A stretch of DNA of 59,374 bases. Origin: Magnetococcales bacterium. GTDB taxonomy: Bacteria > Pseudomonadota > Magnetococcia > Magnetococcales > JADFZT01. The stretch covers positions 1 through 59,374 of the forward strand of contig JADFZT010000023.1 in the NCBI GenBank assembly GCA_015232395.1. The letters are read 5' to 3'. The notes under the pieces were generated by a model. It was not told where the DNA came from. It saw only the letters and a program-made list of their open reading frames with translations, and searched no databases. Below are positions 35,869 to 45,191 of this stretch, one piece after another; the first letter of the stretch is position 1, and every line of letters begins with the position of its first letter. A program made the translations under genes and the position numbers.

Positions 35869-36282
35869 TCAATGGATTTCAGCGGTAGGATCCAGCTGTT
35901 CCACACGAAAATATCGACCATATCCCCGATCCCGACTGATCAGCCCATAGCCCTGAACCGTGGCATGAGCGCCAATCAAAAAATCCGCCAGCATCCGCTT
36001 TTTCTGCCCACCCCGCTGCCGATATTGACGAAACACCTGACCTGCCAGAAAAGCCGCTGTGGGGGGAATCGGCTCATGGCGAAAAAGATCCGTCGGCAAC
36101 AATAGATCCAGCTCCTCTTTGGCTTCGAACCAGCCCGCAAGTTCTGCATAAATCACGGGATTAATGACCAACTCTCCCGACTCGGCTATCTCCCCCAGAA
36201 TTTCCCTGGCGCGTTCGCCAAAATGGGTATCCCCCTGGAAGTGATCAATCAGGACATTGGTGTCCACCAGCCAGCTTTTCAT
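35869..36282 (-). CDS. vapC: VapC-like PIN-domain ribonuclease toxin
   Basis: The 137-residue protein starts WLVDTNVLIDHFQGD, with the first PIN Asp in VDTNVLID. It has the conserved Glu in INPVIYAELAGWF and the third and fourth acidic positions in MLADFLIGAHATVQG and LISRDRGYGRYF. VapC toxins cut tRNA or rRNA. It follows the AbrB-type antitoxin gene by 5 bases on the same strand, forming a standard VapBC operon. Confidence 0.92.
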   Translation of the reverse strand: MKSWLVDTNVLIDHFQGDTHFGERAREILGEIAESGELVINPVIYAELAGWFEAKEELDLLLPTDLFRHEPIPPTAAFLAGQVFRQYRQRGGQKKRMLADFLIGAHATVQGYGLISRDRGYGRYFRVEQLDPTAEIH

Positions 36283-36287
36283 AAAGC

Positions 36288-36503
36288 TTAATCCCGCAAA
36301 AAAGCCATGATTTCATCGGTAGAAAGCCCAGTCTGCACGCGCCCATACAGATCATCCATTTTCTGACGGCGCGCTTTGGGGTTTCGGGTCAATATCAACT
36401 CCCCATCCCGCTCGATGAACTCCACCTCACTGCCAGGGAGCAGGTCGTAACGCTCCCGAAGGGCTTTGGGTATGGTAATTTGACCGCGCTCGCCAATCCG
36501 CAT
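36288..36503 (-). CDS. vapB: VapB/MazE-type antitoxin, AbrB-fold
   Basis: The 71-residue protein opens with an AbrB swapped-hairpin DNA-binding domain (GERGQITIPKALRERYDL, then PGSEVEFIERDGELIL). It closes with an acidic, toxin-binding tail (LYGRVQTGLSTDEIMAFLRD). It is the first gene of the VapBC operon. A perfect 18-base palindrome 25 bases upstream of the start is the likely autoregulatory operator. Confidence 0.92.
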   Translation of the reverse strand: MRIGERGQITIPKALRERYDLLPGSEVEFIERDGELILTRNPKARRQKMDDLYGRVQTGLSTDEIMAFLRD

Positions 36504-36527
36504 CGTCCGCTCCTTGGGTAAAAATAG

Positions 36528-36545
36528 GAATATGAATTCATATTC
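36528..36545. promoter_or_regulatory. 18-bp perfect palindrome, probable VapB operator
   Basis: GAATATGAATTCATATTC is a perfect inverted repeat. It lies 25 bases before the start of the AbrB-type antitoxin, in an AT-rich promoter-like stretch. AbrB-fold antitoxins bind such palindromes to repress their own operon. The assignment is by position. Confidence 0.7.
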
Positions 36546-36688
36546 ATACTTTCACTTGCCCCTGTCCAGCAAAAAGTCCCCCTCTGCCCATGCTGAACCC
36601 AGCTTGTGGGCGCTTTCCGGAGCGGGGGGAATCCGTTAGACTGCTTGGGTTTATTTTATCTTTATTGTCAGAATGATGGGATGCGCGA

Positions 36689-37993
36689 ATGGCCTGGATA
36701 GCCGCCTGGATCTGGAACCCCTTTTTAAGCCTCGTCTATCTGGAGGTGGGATTGCTCTTTTTGCTTCTCACCCGAGGGCTTTCGTGGCGGCGGCCTTGGG
36801 GGCTCTTTCGAGAGCTGGGGAGGGGGCAGCCAGCCGGGGAGGGGGAGCGGGTGATCTCCCATCGGCGGGCCTTTATCGCCGCACTTGCCACCTCCATCGG
36901 CGTGGGCAATCTCGCCGGAGTCGCCACCGCCATTCATCTGGGAGGGCCGGGGGCGCTCTTCTGGATGTGGATGACGGCGATCACCGGTAACGCCTTTCGC
37001 ATGTGCTCCACCTATCTCGCCATCCAACACGGCCCGTCAGACCCCAACTCCCCCCTCTTCGCCACCCCCATGGCCTATCTGGATAAATTTCTCCCCCGCT
37101 CCTGGAAATGGCTCGGCAGTTTTTTGGCGGGGATGATTTTGGTCAAGGGGCTGGTGACCGCCAATCTGATCCAATCCAACTCGGTGGCCCATGCGGTGGT
37201 GGGGGAGTTTGGCTTGCCAAAAATGCTGGTGGCATTGGTGCTGTTTGGCCTGGTGGCGGTAGTGGTGGTCGGGGGATTGCGCTCCATCCTTAACTTTAGC
37301 GTATTGTTGGCTCCCTGGATGATGGGGCTCTATCTGGGGGCGGGGTTGTGGATTTTGCTTTCAGATCCGGCCCGCACCATGGGGGCTTTGGGGGAGGTGT
37401 GGCGTTATGCGTTTCAACCCTATTCGGCGGCGGGGGGATTGCTGGGCTATGGGGTGATGCAGGCGATGCAGTTTGGGGTCTCCAGGGGAGTTTTTTCCCA
37501 TAACTCCGGGATGGGGGTGGCCCCTTTTCTCCACGGAGCCAATCGGGATCATCCGGCCAGGGGTGCGATGTTTGCCGCACTCGTGCCCATGGTGGATACC
37601 TTGATCGTCTGTAGCGTGACCGGGCTGGTGGTGCTTTCGGTAGGCAACTGGCATGAATGGACCGGGGCCTATCTCACGGTGAACGCCTTTCAGAGCGCCT
37701 TGGGGGATGGTGGACGGGGGTTGGTGGTGGTGTGTTTGATGCTGTTCGCCTTCACCACCATGATCAACTGGGCCTACTTTTCCGAACGCTGCTATGAATA
37801 TCTGGGGGGGCGCAATATCAAGGGCTACCGCTGGTTTTTCGCCGGTGTCACCTTCCTGGGACCATTCTTCCCCGTCGCTTTTATCTGGTCGGTAGGAGAC
37901 ATCCTGATCGGCGTGATCCTCATAGTCCACCTACTCCCCTTGACGATGATCGTGATCAAGCAACTACCTGAACTAAAAAAGGTTTTGACTTAA
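36689..37993 (+). CDS. Sodium:alanine symporter family (AGCS) transporter
   Basis: The 434-residue inner-membrane protein has about eleven helices. It shows the AGCS blocks SIGVGNLAGVATAIHLGGPG, then ALFWMWMTAITGNAFRMC, the later LLGYGVMQAMQFGVSRGVFS (conserved gating region) and HNSGMGVAP. AGCS carriers import alanine or glycine with sodium. It is shorter than many family members, which often have a longer C-terminus. It stands alone between vapBC and the sirtuin gene. Confidence 0.88.
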   Translation: MAWIAAWIWNPFLSLVYLEVGLLFLLLTRGLSWRRPWGLFRELGRGQPAGEGERVISHRRAFIAALATSIGVGNLAGVATAIHLGGPGALFWMWMTAITGNAFRMCSTYLAIQHGPSDPNSPLFATPMAYLDKFLPRSWKWLGSFLAGMILVKGLVTANLIQSNSVAHAVVGEFGLPKMLVALVLFGLVAVVVVGGLRSILNFSVLLAPWMMGLYLGAGLWILLSDPARTMGALGEVWRYAFQPYSAAGGLLGYGVMQAMQFGVSRGVFSHNSGMGVAPFLHGANRDHPARGAMFAALVPMVDTLIVCSVTGLVVLSVGNWHEWTGAYLTVNAFQSALGDGGRGLVVVCLMLFAFTTMINWAYFSERCYEYLGGRNIKGYRWFFAGVTFLGPFFPVAFIWSVGDILIGVILIVHLLPLTMIVIKQLPELKKVLT

Positions 37994-37997
37994 ACTG

Positions 37998-38055
37998 TTA
38001 AAAAAAGGGTGGGGTCTGGGGGAGTTCCCTCCCCCAGGATCTTGACCTTGATTTT
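37998..38055. repeat. G-rich hairpin repeat, copy 2 (possible terminator)
   Basis: A run of A residues precedes a hairpin of CTGGGGGA (38016-38023) with TCCCCCAG (38030-38037) and loop GTTCCC. The tail GGATCTTGACCTTGATTTT follows. The layout matches the element at 27286-27346. It sits between the convergent ends of the AGCS gene and cobB, where a terminator is expected. Confidence 0.6.
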
Positions 38056-38758
38056 AAAAGATCTTCCCCTCAAGCCAAAGTGTCTCCAACACCTCGGTCG
38101 CCTTCCCCTCCAAAATCCCATCAAAAGCCCCAAAATTATCAGCAGCCTCCAGATTGATCAGCCGGGTTCGCGCCCCCCCTGATTTGGCCATGCTGACAAA
38201 CTGCGCTGCGGGATAGACCGCCCCGCTGGTGCCGATGGCGATAAACTGGCTGGCGCGCATCAGGGCTGTCTGAATCTCTTCCATATGAAAGGGCATCTCC
38301 CCAAACCAGACGATGTGGGGTCGGACGCTGCTGCCGCAGTCGGGGCATCCTTCGATGGAGCGGTTGTAATCATAATCCCCGTGCACCATACCGCAGTGCA
38401 GGCAGCGGGCTTTCATGATCTCCCCGTGCATGTGCAAAAGCTTTCGGCTGCCCCCCCGTTCGTGAAGGTCATCGACATTTTGGGTGACCAGGAGCATGCG
38501 CTCCCCCAGCTCCGCTTCCATCTCGGCGAGAATTTCATGGGCGCGGTTGGGTTGGGCGTTGCGCACCCCCTCCTGCCGCCAGCGATAAAAATCCCACACC
38601 AGATCCGAATCCGCCGCAAAGGCCTCCGGAGTGGCCAACTCCTCGAATCGATGCTGGCGCCAGAGCCCACCGTTGGAGCGAAAAGTGGGCACGCCGGATT
38701 CTGCAGAAATGCCCGCTCCGGTCAATACCACGAGAAAATCATCTTTTTTCATTTCCAC
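38054..38758 (-). CDS. cobB: NAD-dependent protein deacylase of the Sir2 family
   Basis: This sirtuin removes acyl groups from lysines using NAD. The 234-residue protein has FLVVLTGAGISAESGVPTFR (NAD binding), LVTQNVDDLHERGG (catalytic His neighbourhood is LHMHGEI), and a zinc site from CLHCG and CPDCG. SSVRPHIVWFGE follows and GTSGAVYPAAQF closes the Rossmann part. The size is normal for bacterial CobB. It starts at 38758, and upstream to 38865 lies the divergent htpG promoter region. Confidence 0.95.
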   Translation of the reverse strand: MEMKKDDFLVVLTGAGISAESGVPTFRSNGGLWRQHRFEELATPEAFAADSDLVWDFYRWRQEGVRNAQPNRAHEILAEMEAELGERMLLVTQNVDDLHERGGSRKLLHMHGEIMKARCLHCGMVHGDYDYNRSIEGCPDCGSSVRPHIVWFGEMPFHMEEIQTALMRASQFIAIGTSGAVYPAAQFVSMAKSGGARTRLINLEAADNFGAFDGILEGKATEVLETLWLEGKIF

Positions 38759-38864
38759 CCCCGCTTGTAATCTGCCAACTGCGTTACTATATATACCCGC
38801 AACCTCCCTGATCCGGTATCGGGCTGGATGACAAAATCATACGTTTAAGAGGATGGAACGGACA

Positions 38865-40811
38865 ATGAGCGAAGCTGAGAAAAAAGAGACCCGGCAATTC
38901 CAAACCGAAGTGCGGCAACTGCTGGACCTCATGATTCACTCCCTTTACAGCAACAAGGAGATCTTTCTGCGGGAGTTGATCTCCAACGCTTCCGATGCAT
39001 CGGACAAGCTCCGCTACGAAGCTCTTTCCAATGAGTCCCTTTATGAAGGGGAGTCAGACCTGCAAATCCGCGTCACCTTCGACAAAGAGGCCAAGACCGT
39101 TACCGTTTCGGATAACGGTATCGGCATGAACCGGGAAGAGGTGGTGGAAAATATCGGCACCATCGCCCGCTCCGGTACCCGGGAATTTTTAAACGCCATG
39201 AGTGGGGATCAGGCCAAGGATGCCAATCTGATCGGGCAGTTCGGGGTCGGGTTCTATGCTTCTTTCATCGTCGCCGACCGTTTGACCCTCGTCACCCGCC
39301 GGGCTGGAGCCCCAGCCAATCAGGCGGTTCGCTGGGAGTCTGCCGGGGATGGGGAATATACCCTGGAAGAGGTGGAAAAAGAGGGTCGGGGGACCGATGT
39401 GATTCTCCACCTGCGGGAGGGGGAAGAGGATTTTCTCGACGATTGGCGGCTGCGCTCCATCATCCGCAAATTTTCCGATCACGTCTCCTGGCCCGTGCTG
39501 ATGGAAAAACAGGAGATGCCTGTCCCACCCATGGGCGATGAAGCCAAGGAAGATGAAGAAGAGAGTGAGGCTGAGGAGAAGGCCCCGGAGTGGGAGACCG
39601 TCAACCGCGCTTCCGCCCTCTGGACCCGTCCCAAGAGTGAAATCAGCGACGAGGAGTATCAGGAATTTTACAAACACGTCGCCCACGATTTTGAGGATGC
39701 CCTCATCCACACCCATGTCAAGCTGGAAGGGAAATACGAATATACCCTGCTCCTCTACACCCCCAAGCGGGCTCCCTTTGATCTATGGGATCGGGATCGC
39801 AAACATGGGGTGAAGCTCTATGTGCGGCGGATCTTCATCATGGAAGGGGCTGAGGAGATCATGCCCCGCTATCTGCGCTTTATCCGGGGTGTGGTGGACT
39901 CTTCCGACCTGCCCTTGAACGTATCCCGGGAAATTTTGCAGCAAAACCGGGCGGTGGAAGCGATTCGCAAGGGGTGTGTCAACAAGGTCTTTGGCATGTT
40001 TGAGTCGCTGGCCAAAAACGATGCGGAAAAATATGCTGAATTTTGGAGCACCTTCGGCCAGGTGTTGAAGGAAGGGGTGATTGAGGATAGCGCCAACAAG
40101 GAGCGCATCGCCAAGCTTCTGCGTTTTGCCTCCACCAACAGCGATACCGAAACCCAGGATGTGTCCCTCGCCGACTATGTCTCCCGGATGAAGCCGGACC
40201 AGGAGCTGATCTATTATGTCAATGGTGAGACCTTTGCTGCGGCCAAAAACAGCCCCCACCTGGAAATTTTCCGCAAGAAGGGCATCGAGGTGTTGCTGCT
40301 CTCCGACCGGGTGGATGAGTGGTTGGCAAGCCATCTGACGGAATTTGACGGCAAAAAGCTTCAGGCGGTGAGCAAGGGCGAGCTGGACCTGGGCAAGATG
40401 GATGATGAAGAGGACAAGGAAGAGCGCCAAAAGAGCGAAGAGGCGCTGGCCGGCTTGGTGGAGCGGATGAAGAGTGCCTTGGGGGATCAGGTGCAGGATG
40501 TGCGCTTGAGCCACCGCCTGACCGACTCTCCCTCCTGTCTGGTGGGGGGCGATCACGATATGAGTGCCTCCATGGAGCGTATTCTCAAGGAGGCGGGGCA
40601 GGAGGTGCCGGTTTCCAAGCGGTCCCTGGAAATCAATCCCAGCCATCCCCTGGCGGTGCGCTTGAAGGATGAGCAGAATGAAAGCCGTTTTGGCGATCTC
40701 TCCCAGATACTGCTGGATCAAGCGGTGCTGAGTGAGGGGGGGCAGCTGGAGGATCCGGCTGAGTTTGTCCGGCGTTTGAACAATCTGCTCTTGGAAGTCG
40801 CCAACCAATAA
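38865..40811 (+). CDS. htpG: Hsp90 molecular chaperone HtpG
   Basis: HtpG is the bacterial Hsp90, an ATP-driven cytosolic chaperone dimer. The 648-residue protein has the GHKL ATPase site: [40 protein letters not shown] and [13 protein letters not shown]. The middle domain holds [20 protein letters not shown]. The C-terminus has the dimerisation part but no MEEVD tail, as expected in bacteria. The ATG at 38865 gives the usual family start; an in-frame ATG at 38853 sits too near the AGAGG sequence. It has a large acidic insert [15 protein letters not shown] (about residue 230). Confidence 0.97.
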   Translation: MSEAEKKETRQFQTEVRQLLDLMIHSLYSNKEIFLRELISNASDASDKLRYEALSNESLYEGESDLQIRVTFDKEAKTVTVSDNGIGMNREEVVENIGTIARSGTREFLNAMSGDQAKDANLIGQFGVGFYASFIVADRLTLVTRRAGAPANQAVRWESAGDGEYTLEEVEKEGRGTDVILHLREGEEDFLDDWRLRSIIRKFSDHVSWPVLMEKQEMPVPPMGDEAKEDEEESEAEEKAPEWETVNRASALWTRPKSEISDEEYQEFYKHVAHDFEDALIHTHVKLEGKYEYTLLLYTPKRAPFDLWDRDRKHGVKLYVRRIFIMEGAEEIMPRYLRFIRGVVDSSDLPLNVSREILQQNRAVEAIRKGCVNKVFGMFESLAKNDAEKYAEFWSTFGQVLKEGVIEDSANKERIAKLLRFASTNSDTETQDVSLADYVSRMKPDQELIYYVNGETFAAAKNSPHLEIFRKKGIEVLLLSDRVDEWLASHLTEFDGKKLQAVSKGELDLGKMDDEEDKEERQKSEEALAGLVERMKSALGDQVQDVRLSHRLTDSPSCLVGGDHDMSASMERILKEAGQEVPVSKRSLEINPSHPLAVRLKDEQNESRFGDLSQILLDQAVLSEGGQLEDPAEFVRRLNNLLLEVANQ

Positions 40812-40872
40812 TCCAACTTTCCCGTTTCGATTTGGCTTTGGAACGGGCTTGAAAAACAGCCCCCTGCTTCTC

Positions 40873-40916
40873 TCCACCCCTGTCGCATCCTGGATTGATG
40901 GTGCGGCAGGGGTGGA
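40873..40916 (+). terminator. 14-bp hairpin after htpG
   Basis: CCACCCCTGTCGCA (40874-40887) pairs with TGCGGCAGGGGTGG (40902-40915), with one mismatch. It lies 60 bases after the htpG stop and before the next gene, as a terminator would. No T-run follows, so Rho or other factors may be needed. Confidence 0.5.
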
Positions 40917-41012
40917 AAGGGAGCCTCTCTGGGGGTAGTCTGTCAACAAAGCAGTCTCGTCTTTATCCTTTTATTGATTAACCTGTCTGACACCCACAGC
41001 AGGGGAGAGCCC

Positions 41013-41291
41013 ATGGACCAGGAACCGGAAAAACAGCAGGAAGAAGAGGATGTCGGCGGCCTGGCCCAGGATCATCTCCGCCAGATGATCGACCGGATTG
41101 AGCGGTTGGAAGAAGAGAAGGAAGAGGTCGGGCTGCAGATCCGAGCGATCTATGCCGAGGCCAAGAGTGCGGGTTTTGAGCCCAAGGTGATGCGCACCAT
41201 CATTCGGGATCGCAAAAAGGAACCCCATGTGCTGGAGGAGGAGGAAACGTTGATCCACCTCTATAAAAAAGCCCTGGGAATGAGCTTTTGA
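41013..41291 (+). CDS. DUF2312 / GapR-like DNA-binding protein
   Basis: The 92-residue protein has an acidic start, then the DUF2312 pattern DHLRQMIDRIERLEEEKEEV, QIRAIYAEAKSAGFEPKVM, RTIIRDRKKE and a tail LIHLYKKALGM. In alphaproteobacteria this family includes GapR, a nucleoid protein that tracks overtwisted DNA. The long helix plus short helices here match GapR's fold. The ATG at 41013 follows GGGGAGAG. The family is mostly alphaproteobacterial, so its presence is a taxonomic clue. Confidence 0.85.
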   Translation: MDQEPEKQQEEEDVGGLAQDHLRQMIDRIERLEEEKEEVGLQIRAIYAEAKSAGFEPKVMRTIIRDRKKEPHVLEEEETLIHLYKKALGMSF

Positions 41292-41410
41292 TCCGGCGAT
41301 ATTCCGACCAGACTGTTCCCTTTCAAAAAAAATCCTCATATTTGCCATTTTTCTTGCTGCGTTCCGACTCTCCGTTGCCACAATGGCGAGTGGGTTATGC
41401 TTCTTTCCGA

Positions 41411-41488
41411 TTTTCCAGGCTTGATCCATGCTAGCCGTTACTTCCCTCTTTTCCAGGTCTAATCCATGTTAGCCAGTTATCCCCTCTT
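41411..41488. repeat. 38-bp tandem duplication over the rlmKL start
   Basis: Two near-identical 40-base copies lie at 41411-41450 and 41449-41488, period 38. Each holds TTTTCCAGG, then an ATCCATG(C/T)TAGCC start-like segment and CCCTCTT. The second copy contains the ATG of rlmKL at 41466. The first copy contains an out-of-frame ATG at 41428 that opens a 14-codon frame ending at TAG 41470-41472, inside the first codons of rlmKL. This looks like a leader peptide coupled to rlmKL, or a harmless duplication. Confidence 0.75.
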
Positions 41489-43856
41489 TGCTACCGCTGC
41501 CCGAGGGGTTGAGGCCCTGCTTGCCCAGGAGTTGCGGGATATGGGGGCCAAGCGGGTTCGGGAAGTGCGGGCCGGGGTCTCCTTTCATGGGGATTTTCGC
41601 CTGGCGGCCCGGGTTTGCCTCTGGTCCCGGGTGGCAAGCCGCTTGATCCTGCCCCTGGCCCAGGTGCAGGCCCCGGATCCGGAAGCGCTTTATCAGGGGG
41701 TTCGGGATATTCCCTGGGAAAACCATCTGCCTCGTGAGGCCACCCTTGCGGTCTCTTTTACCGGTACCCATACCACGATTCGTCATACCCATTTTGGCGC
41801 TCTCAAGGTCAAGGATGGAGTGGTGGATCGCTTGCGGGAGGTGTGGGGGGTGCGCCCTGATGTGAACCTGGACGCCCCGGATTTATTGATCAACGTCCGC
41901 CTGCGGGAAAATACCGCCCATGTGGGGATCGATCTTTCGGGGGAGAGCCTCCATCGCCGGGGCTACCGCTCCGCCCAAACCACCGCCCCTCTGAAGGAAT
42001 CCCTGGCGGCGGCAATACTGCTGTTGGCTGGTTGGCCCGAGGTGGCCCAAGAGGGAGGGGCGCTGCTGGATCCCATGTGTGGCTCGGGCACTCTGCTGAT
42101 CGAAGGGGCCTGGATGGCGGCGGATATGGCTCCGGGGTTATTGCGGGAGCGGTTTGGCTTTATGGGGTGGCTGGGGCAGGATCCCGAGGTTTGGCGGGAG
42201 CTGTTGGATGAGGCCCATGAGCGGGCCCAGGAAGGGTTGAAAACGTTACCCCCGGTGATCGGTTACGATCGGGATTCCAGGGCGATCAAGGCGGCTCGGG
42301 AAAATATCATTCGGGCGGGATTGGTGGAAAAAGTGCGGGTCTCTTCAGCCGAGGTGGGGGAGCTGACCCTCCCAGGCCCCGATGAGCTGCCCCCCGGGGT
42401 GATGGTCACCAACCCCCCTTATGGCACCCGCCAGGGGGAGGAAGTGAATTTACACCCCCTCTATCAAACCTTGGGTGAGGTGATCCAGAGTCGTTTGCAG
42501 GGGTGGAAGGGGGCTGTGTTTACCGCCCGAGGTAAGCTGGAAGAGGCCCTGGGACTGCCTCCCAAGCGGCCTATCCTGCTCTATAACGGCGCGCTCCCCT
42601 GCCATTTGCTGCCTTTCGACAGCTACGTCAAAAGAGACAAAAAAGAGAAAGCCAAGGGGGAGTGGTCAAAGGGCAAGCTCCTGCGCCACCCTGGGGAGAG
42701 TGGGCGCAGACAGGGTGGCCAGGATCCATCGCTCCCCAAGGGGGGACGTAGGGAAGAGCGGGGAGGGAGGGAATTCGCTCCCCCAAAGGATATCGGGGAG
42801 GGGCGCGATCAGGAATTGGACGGCCCCCGTATCACACCAGGCCCCCACAATCAAATGGGGCCTGGGGGGGAGATGCTTTTTAATCGGTTGATTAAAAACC
42901 TCAAGCGCTTGAAATCCTGGATCAACCGGGAGGAGATCCGCTGTTTTCGGCTTTATGATGCCGATATCCCCGAATTTGCCGTTGCCATTGATGTCTACGA
43001 AGAGTGGGTGCACGTTCAGGAATACAGTCCCCCGGCGCATATTGATCCCCAAAAGGCCCGGGAGCGGCTGGAGACGGTGTTGGCGGTGATTCCGGAGGCG
43101 TTGGATCTGCCGTGGAATCATATTTTCCTCAAGGTACGTAAACGCCGCCAGGGGGGCACGGGTCATAATATCAAACCCCATGCCGGGCGCTTTCACAAAG
43201 TATCGGAAGGGGGCTTGCAGTTTCGGGTCAACTTTACCGACCATCTGGATACCGGGCTATTCCTCGATCACGCACCCACCAGGCGCATGTTGGGGAAGAT
43301 GGCTGGAGAAAAACGCTTTTTGAATCTGTTCGGCCATACCGGGGCGGCGACAGTGGCGGCCGCGGCGGGGGGGGCCTTGGAAACCGTCACCGTGGATTTG
43401 TCCAATACCTATCTGGATTGGGCGAAAAAAAACATGGCCTTGAATGGTTTCAAGGGACCTGAGCATCAATTCATTCGGAAAGATTGTCTGGCCTGGCTCA
43501 AAGCGCAACAAAGGCTTTCCGGGAAGTCCAAACGTTTTGGCCTGATTTTTCTGGATCCACCGACTTTTTCCAACTCCAAAAGCCTGGATGCCCCCTTTGA
43601 CCTGCAAAAGAGCCACGTCTCTCTGATTTCTCTGGCGGCTTCCCTGCTGGACCATGGGGGGGTGTTGGTGTTTTCGAATAACCTTCGACGCTTTCGAATG
43701 GATCGTGACGCTTTGCCCAAGCATCTGGAAGTGACCGATATCACCCGTGAGACTCTGGCTCCGGATTTTCAACGTAATGCGCGGATTCACAACTGCTGGC
43801 GCATTCGCTATCAAAAAAGTCTGGGTGGAAACAGTTCGCTTTCCGATAAAAATTGA
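41466..43856 (+). CDS. rlmL: Bifunctional 23S rRNA methyltransferase RlmKL
   Basis: RlmKL methylates G2445 (N2, RlmL part) and G2069 (N7, RlmK part) of 23S rRNA. The 796-residue protein starts LASYPLFATAARGVEALLAQ (ferredoxin-like and THUMP part). The first SAM domain has LLDPMCGSGTLLIEGAWMA and catalytic VTNPPYG. The second has FLNLFGHTGAATVAAAAGGA and FLDPPTFSNS. Between them (about residues 385-470) is a disordered, charged linker (KGKLLRHPGESGRRQGGQDP). The length is slightly above the E. coli protein. The start lies inside a tandem repeat. Confidence 0.95.
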   Translation: MLASYPLFATAARGVEALLAQELRDMGAKRVREVRAGVSFHGDFRLAARVCLWSRVASRLILPLAQVQAPDPEALYQGVRDIPWENHLPREATLAVSFTGTHTTIRHTHFGALKVKDGVVDRLREVWGVRPDVNLDAPDLLINVRLRENTAHVGIDLSGESLHRRGYRSAQTTAPLKESLAAAILLLAGWPEVAQEGGALLDPMCGSGTLLIEGAWMAADMAPGLLRERFGFMGWLGQDPEVWRELLDEAHERAQEGLKTLPPVIGYDRDSRAIKAARENIIRAGLVEKVRVSSAEVGELTLPGPDELPPGVMVTNPPYGTRQGEEVNLHPLYQTLGEVIQSRLQGWKGAVFTARGKLEEALGLPPKRPILLYNGALPCHLLPFDSYVKRDKKEKAKGEWSKGKLLRHPGESGRRQGGQDPSLPKGGRREERGGREFAPPKDIGEGRDQELDGPRITPGPHNQMGPGGEMLFNRLIKNLKRLKSWINREEIRCFRLYDADIPEFAVAIDVYEEWVHVQEYSPPAHIDPQKARERLETVLAVIPEALDLPWNHIFLKVRKRRQGGTGHNIKPHAGRFHKVSEGGLQFRVNFTDHLDTGLFLDHAPTRRMLGKMAGEKRFLNLFGHTGAATVAAAAGGALETVTVDLSNTYLDWAKKNMALNGFKGPEHQFIRKDCLAWLKAQQRLSGKSKRFGLIFLDPPTFSNSKSLDAPFDLQKSHVSLISLAASLLDHGGVLVFSNNLRRFRMDRDALPKHLEVTDITRETLAPDFQRNARIHNCWRIRYQKSLGGNSSLSDKN

Positions 43857-44056
43857 TTTGTTTTTGACGGTTTTTACGGTAAGTTACAAGATTGAAGAAG
43901 ACACAGGCCAAGAGAATTGAGCCCGTGTTACAAGCCCGGGTCATCACAATTGACCAAACGCTGATTGTTTTGCTTTGAATGGAAACAATCTTGCATGGGG
44001 TGCCACTTCCTTTAGATATAAGCGATACGATCGACTTTTCCAGGAGGCCTTCTGAC

Positions 44057-44992
44057 GTGAAACCAAAAAAATACCGCTTGGTAACCCGGAGCGATTTCGA
44101 TGGACTGGTGTGTGCGGCGATCTTGAAGGAGGTGGACCTGATCGATGATATCAAGTTTGTCCATCCCAAGGATATGCAGGATGGCAAGATTGAAATCACC
44201 AGCCAGGATATCACCACCAACCTGCCTTACGTGGAAGGGGTGCATCTGGCGTTTGACCATCACTCTTCCGAGGTGATGCGCCGGGGGGGTAACCAGCCCG
44301 ATAATCACATCATCGATCCCGATGCTCCGTCAGCTGCCCGGGTGGTGTTCGATCACTATGGCGGTGCAGCGGCGCTGCCCAGAATTTCCAATGAGTTGAT
44401 GGTGGCGGTGGATCAGGGGGATTCGGCCCAATTTTCCAAGGACGAAATCCTCAACTCCACCGGCTGGCCGCTCCTGAACTTTCTCATGGATGCCCGCACC
44501 GGCTTGGGCCGGTTTCGGAGCTTCCGGGTCTCCAACTATCAACTGATGATGCAGTTGATCGACGAATGCCGGGAAAAGAGTGTCGAGGAGATTCTGGAGC
44601 TGCCGGATGTCAAGGAGCGGGTGGATCTCTATTTTGAGCACGAGGCCAAATGCAAGGAGCAGATCCAGCGCCTGGCCAAGGTGTACAATAACCTGGTGGT
44701 GCTCGATCTTCGGAATGAGGAGACCATCTGGGCGGGAAATCGCTTCCTGATCTATGCCCTCTATCCCGACTGCAACATTTCGATCCACGTGCTCTGGGGC
44801 TTTAAAAAGCAGAACACGGCGCTGCCCATCGGTAAATCCATCATCAATCGCACCTCCAAGACCAACGTCGGTGAGCTGGCGCTCTCCTACGGCGGTGGCG
44901 GGCATGCCAATGCGGGTACCTGCCAGGTGGCCAATGAGGATGCGGAAGATGTGTTGAAAGAGCTGATCGAAAAGATTACGGCGGACGGTTGA
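44057..44992 (+). CDS. DHH-family phosphoesterase (exopolyphosphatase/oligoribonuclease type)
   Basis: The 311-residue protein starts KPKKYRLVTRSDFDGLVCAA and contains the DHH-type metal motifs DFDG and LAFDHHSSEV. The C-terminal DHHA1-like block is SKTNVGELALSYGGGGHANA. These enzymes cleave phosphoester bonds in polyphosphate, short RNA or cyclic dinucleotides; the substrate here is open. The GTG at 44057 is preferred because AGGAGG lies 9 bases upstream. The in-frame ATG at 43979 would add 26 unrelated residues. A strong terminator follows. Confidence 0.85.
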   Translation: MKPKKYRLVTRSDFDGLVCAAILKEVDLIDDIKFVHPKDMQDGKIEITSQDITTNLPYVEGVHLAFDHHSSEVMRRGGNQPDNHIIDPDAPSAARVVFDHYGGAAALPRISNELMVAVDQGDSAQFSKDEILNSTGWPLLNFLMDARTGLGRFRSFRVSNYQLMMQLIDECREKSVEEILELPDVKERVDLYFEHEAKCKEQIQRLAKVYNNLVVLDLRNEETIWAGNRFLIYALYPDCNISIHVLWGFKKQNTALPIGKSIINRTSKTNVGELALSYGGGGHANAGTCQVANEDAEDVLKELIEKITADG

Positions 44993-45063
44993 GCCGAATC
45001 AAAAAAAGCTGAACTGGGTTGGATCGGGAGGAGGTACCCTCCCGGTCGAGCCTGCTTTCGAAT

Positions 45064-45108
45064 AAAAAAAAGGGGTCTCTCCGGTTGTTTTGGAGAGGCC
45101 CTTTTTTT
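45064..45108. terminator. Rho-independent terminator after the DHH gene
   Basis: An A-run is followed by GGGGTCTCTCC (45072-45082), a loop, GGAGAGGCCC (45092-45101) and a T-run (45102-45108). The stem carries one G-U pair. The A-run on the left makes it usable from both directions. Confidence 0.9.
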
Positions 45109-45191
45109 ATGTGGCTTGTGATGCTGCCGTTTGTGGCAGCAATTCCATCTGAAAATTGGATGCTTGGTGGCTTACCAACGACTCTAAAATT

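Noticed and set aside
39783-40949. 388-codon open frame on the minus strand opposite htpG
   Set aside because: Antisense to a highly conserved chaperone gene, with no motifs.
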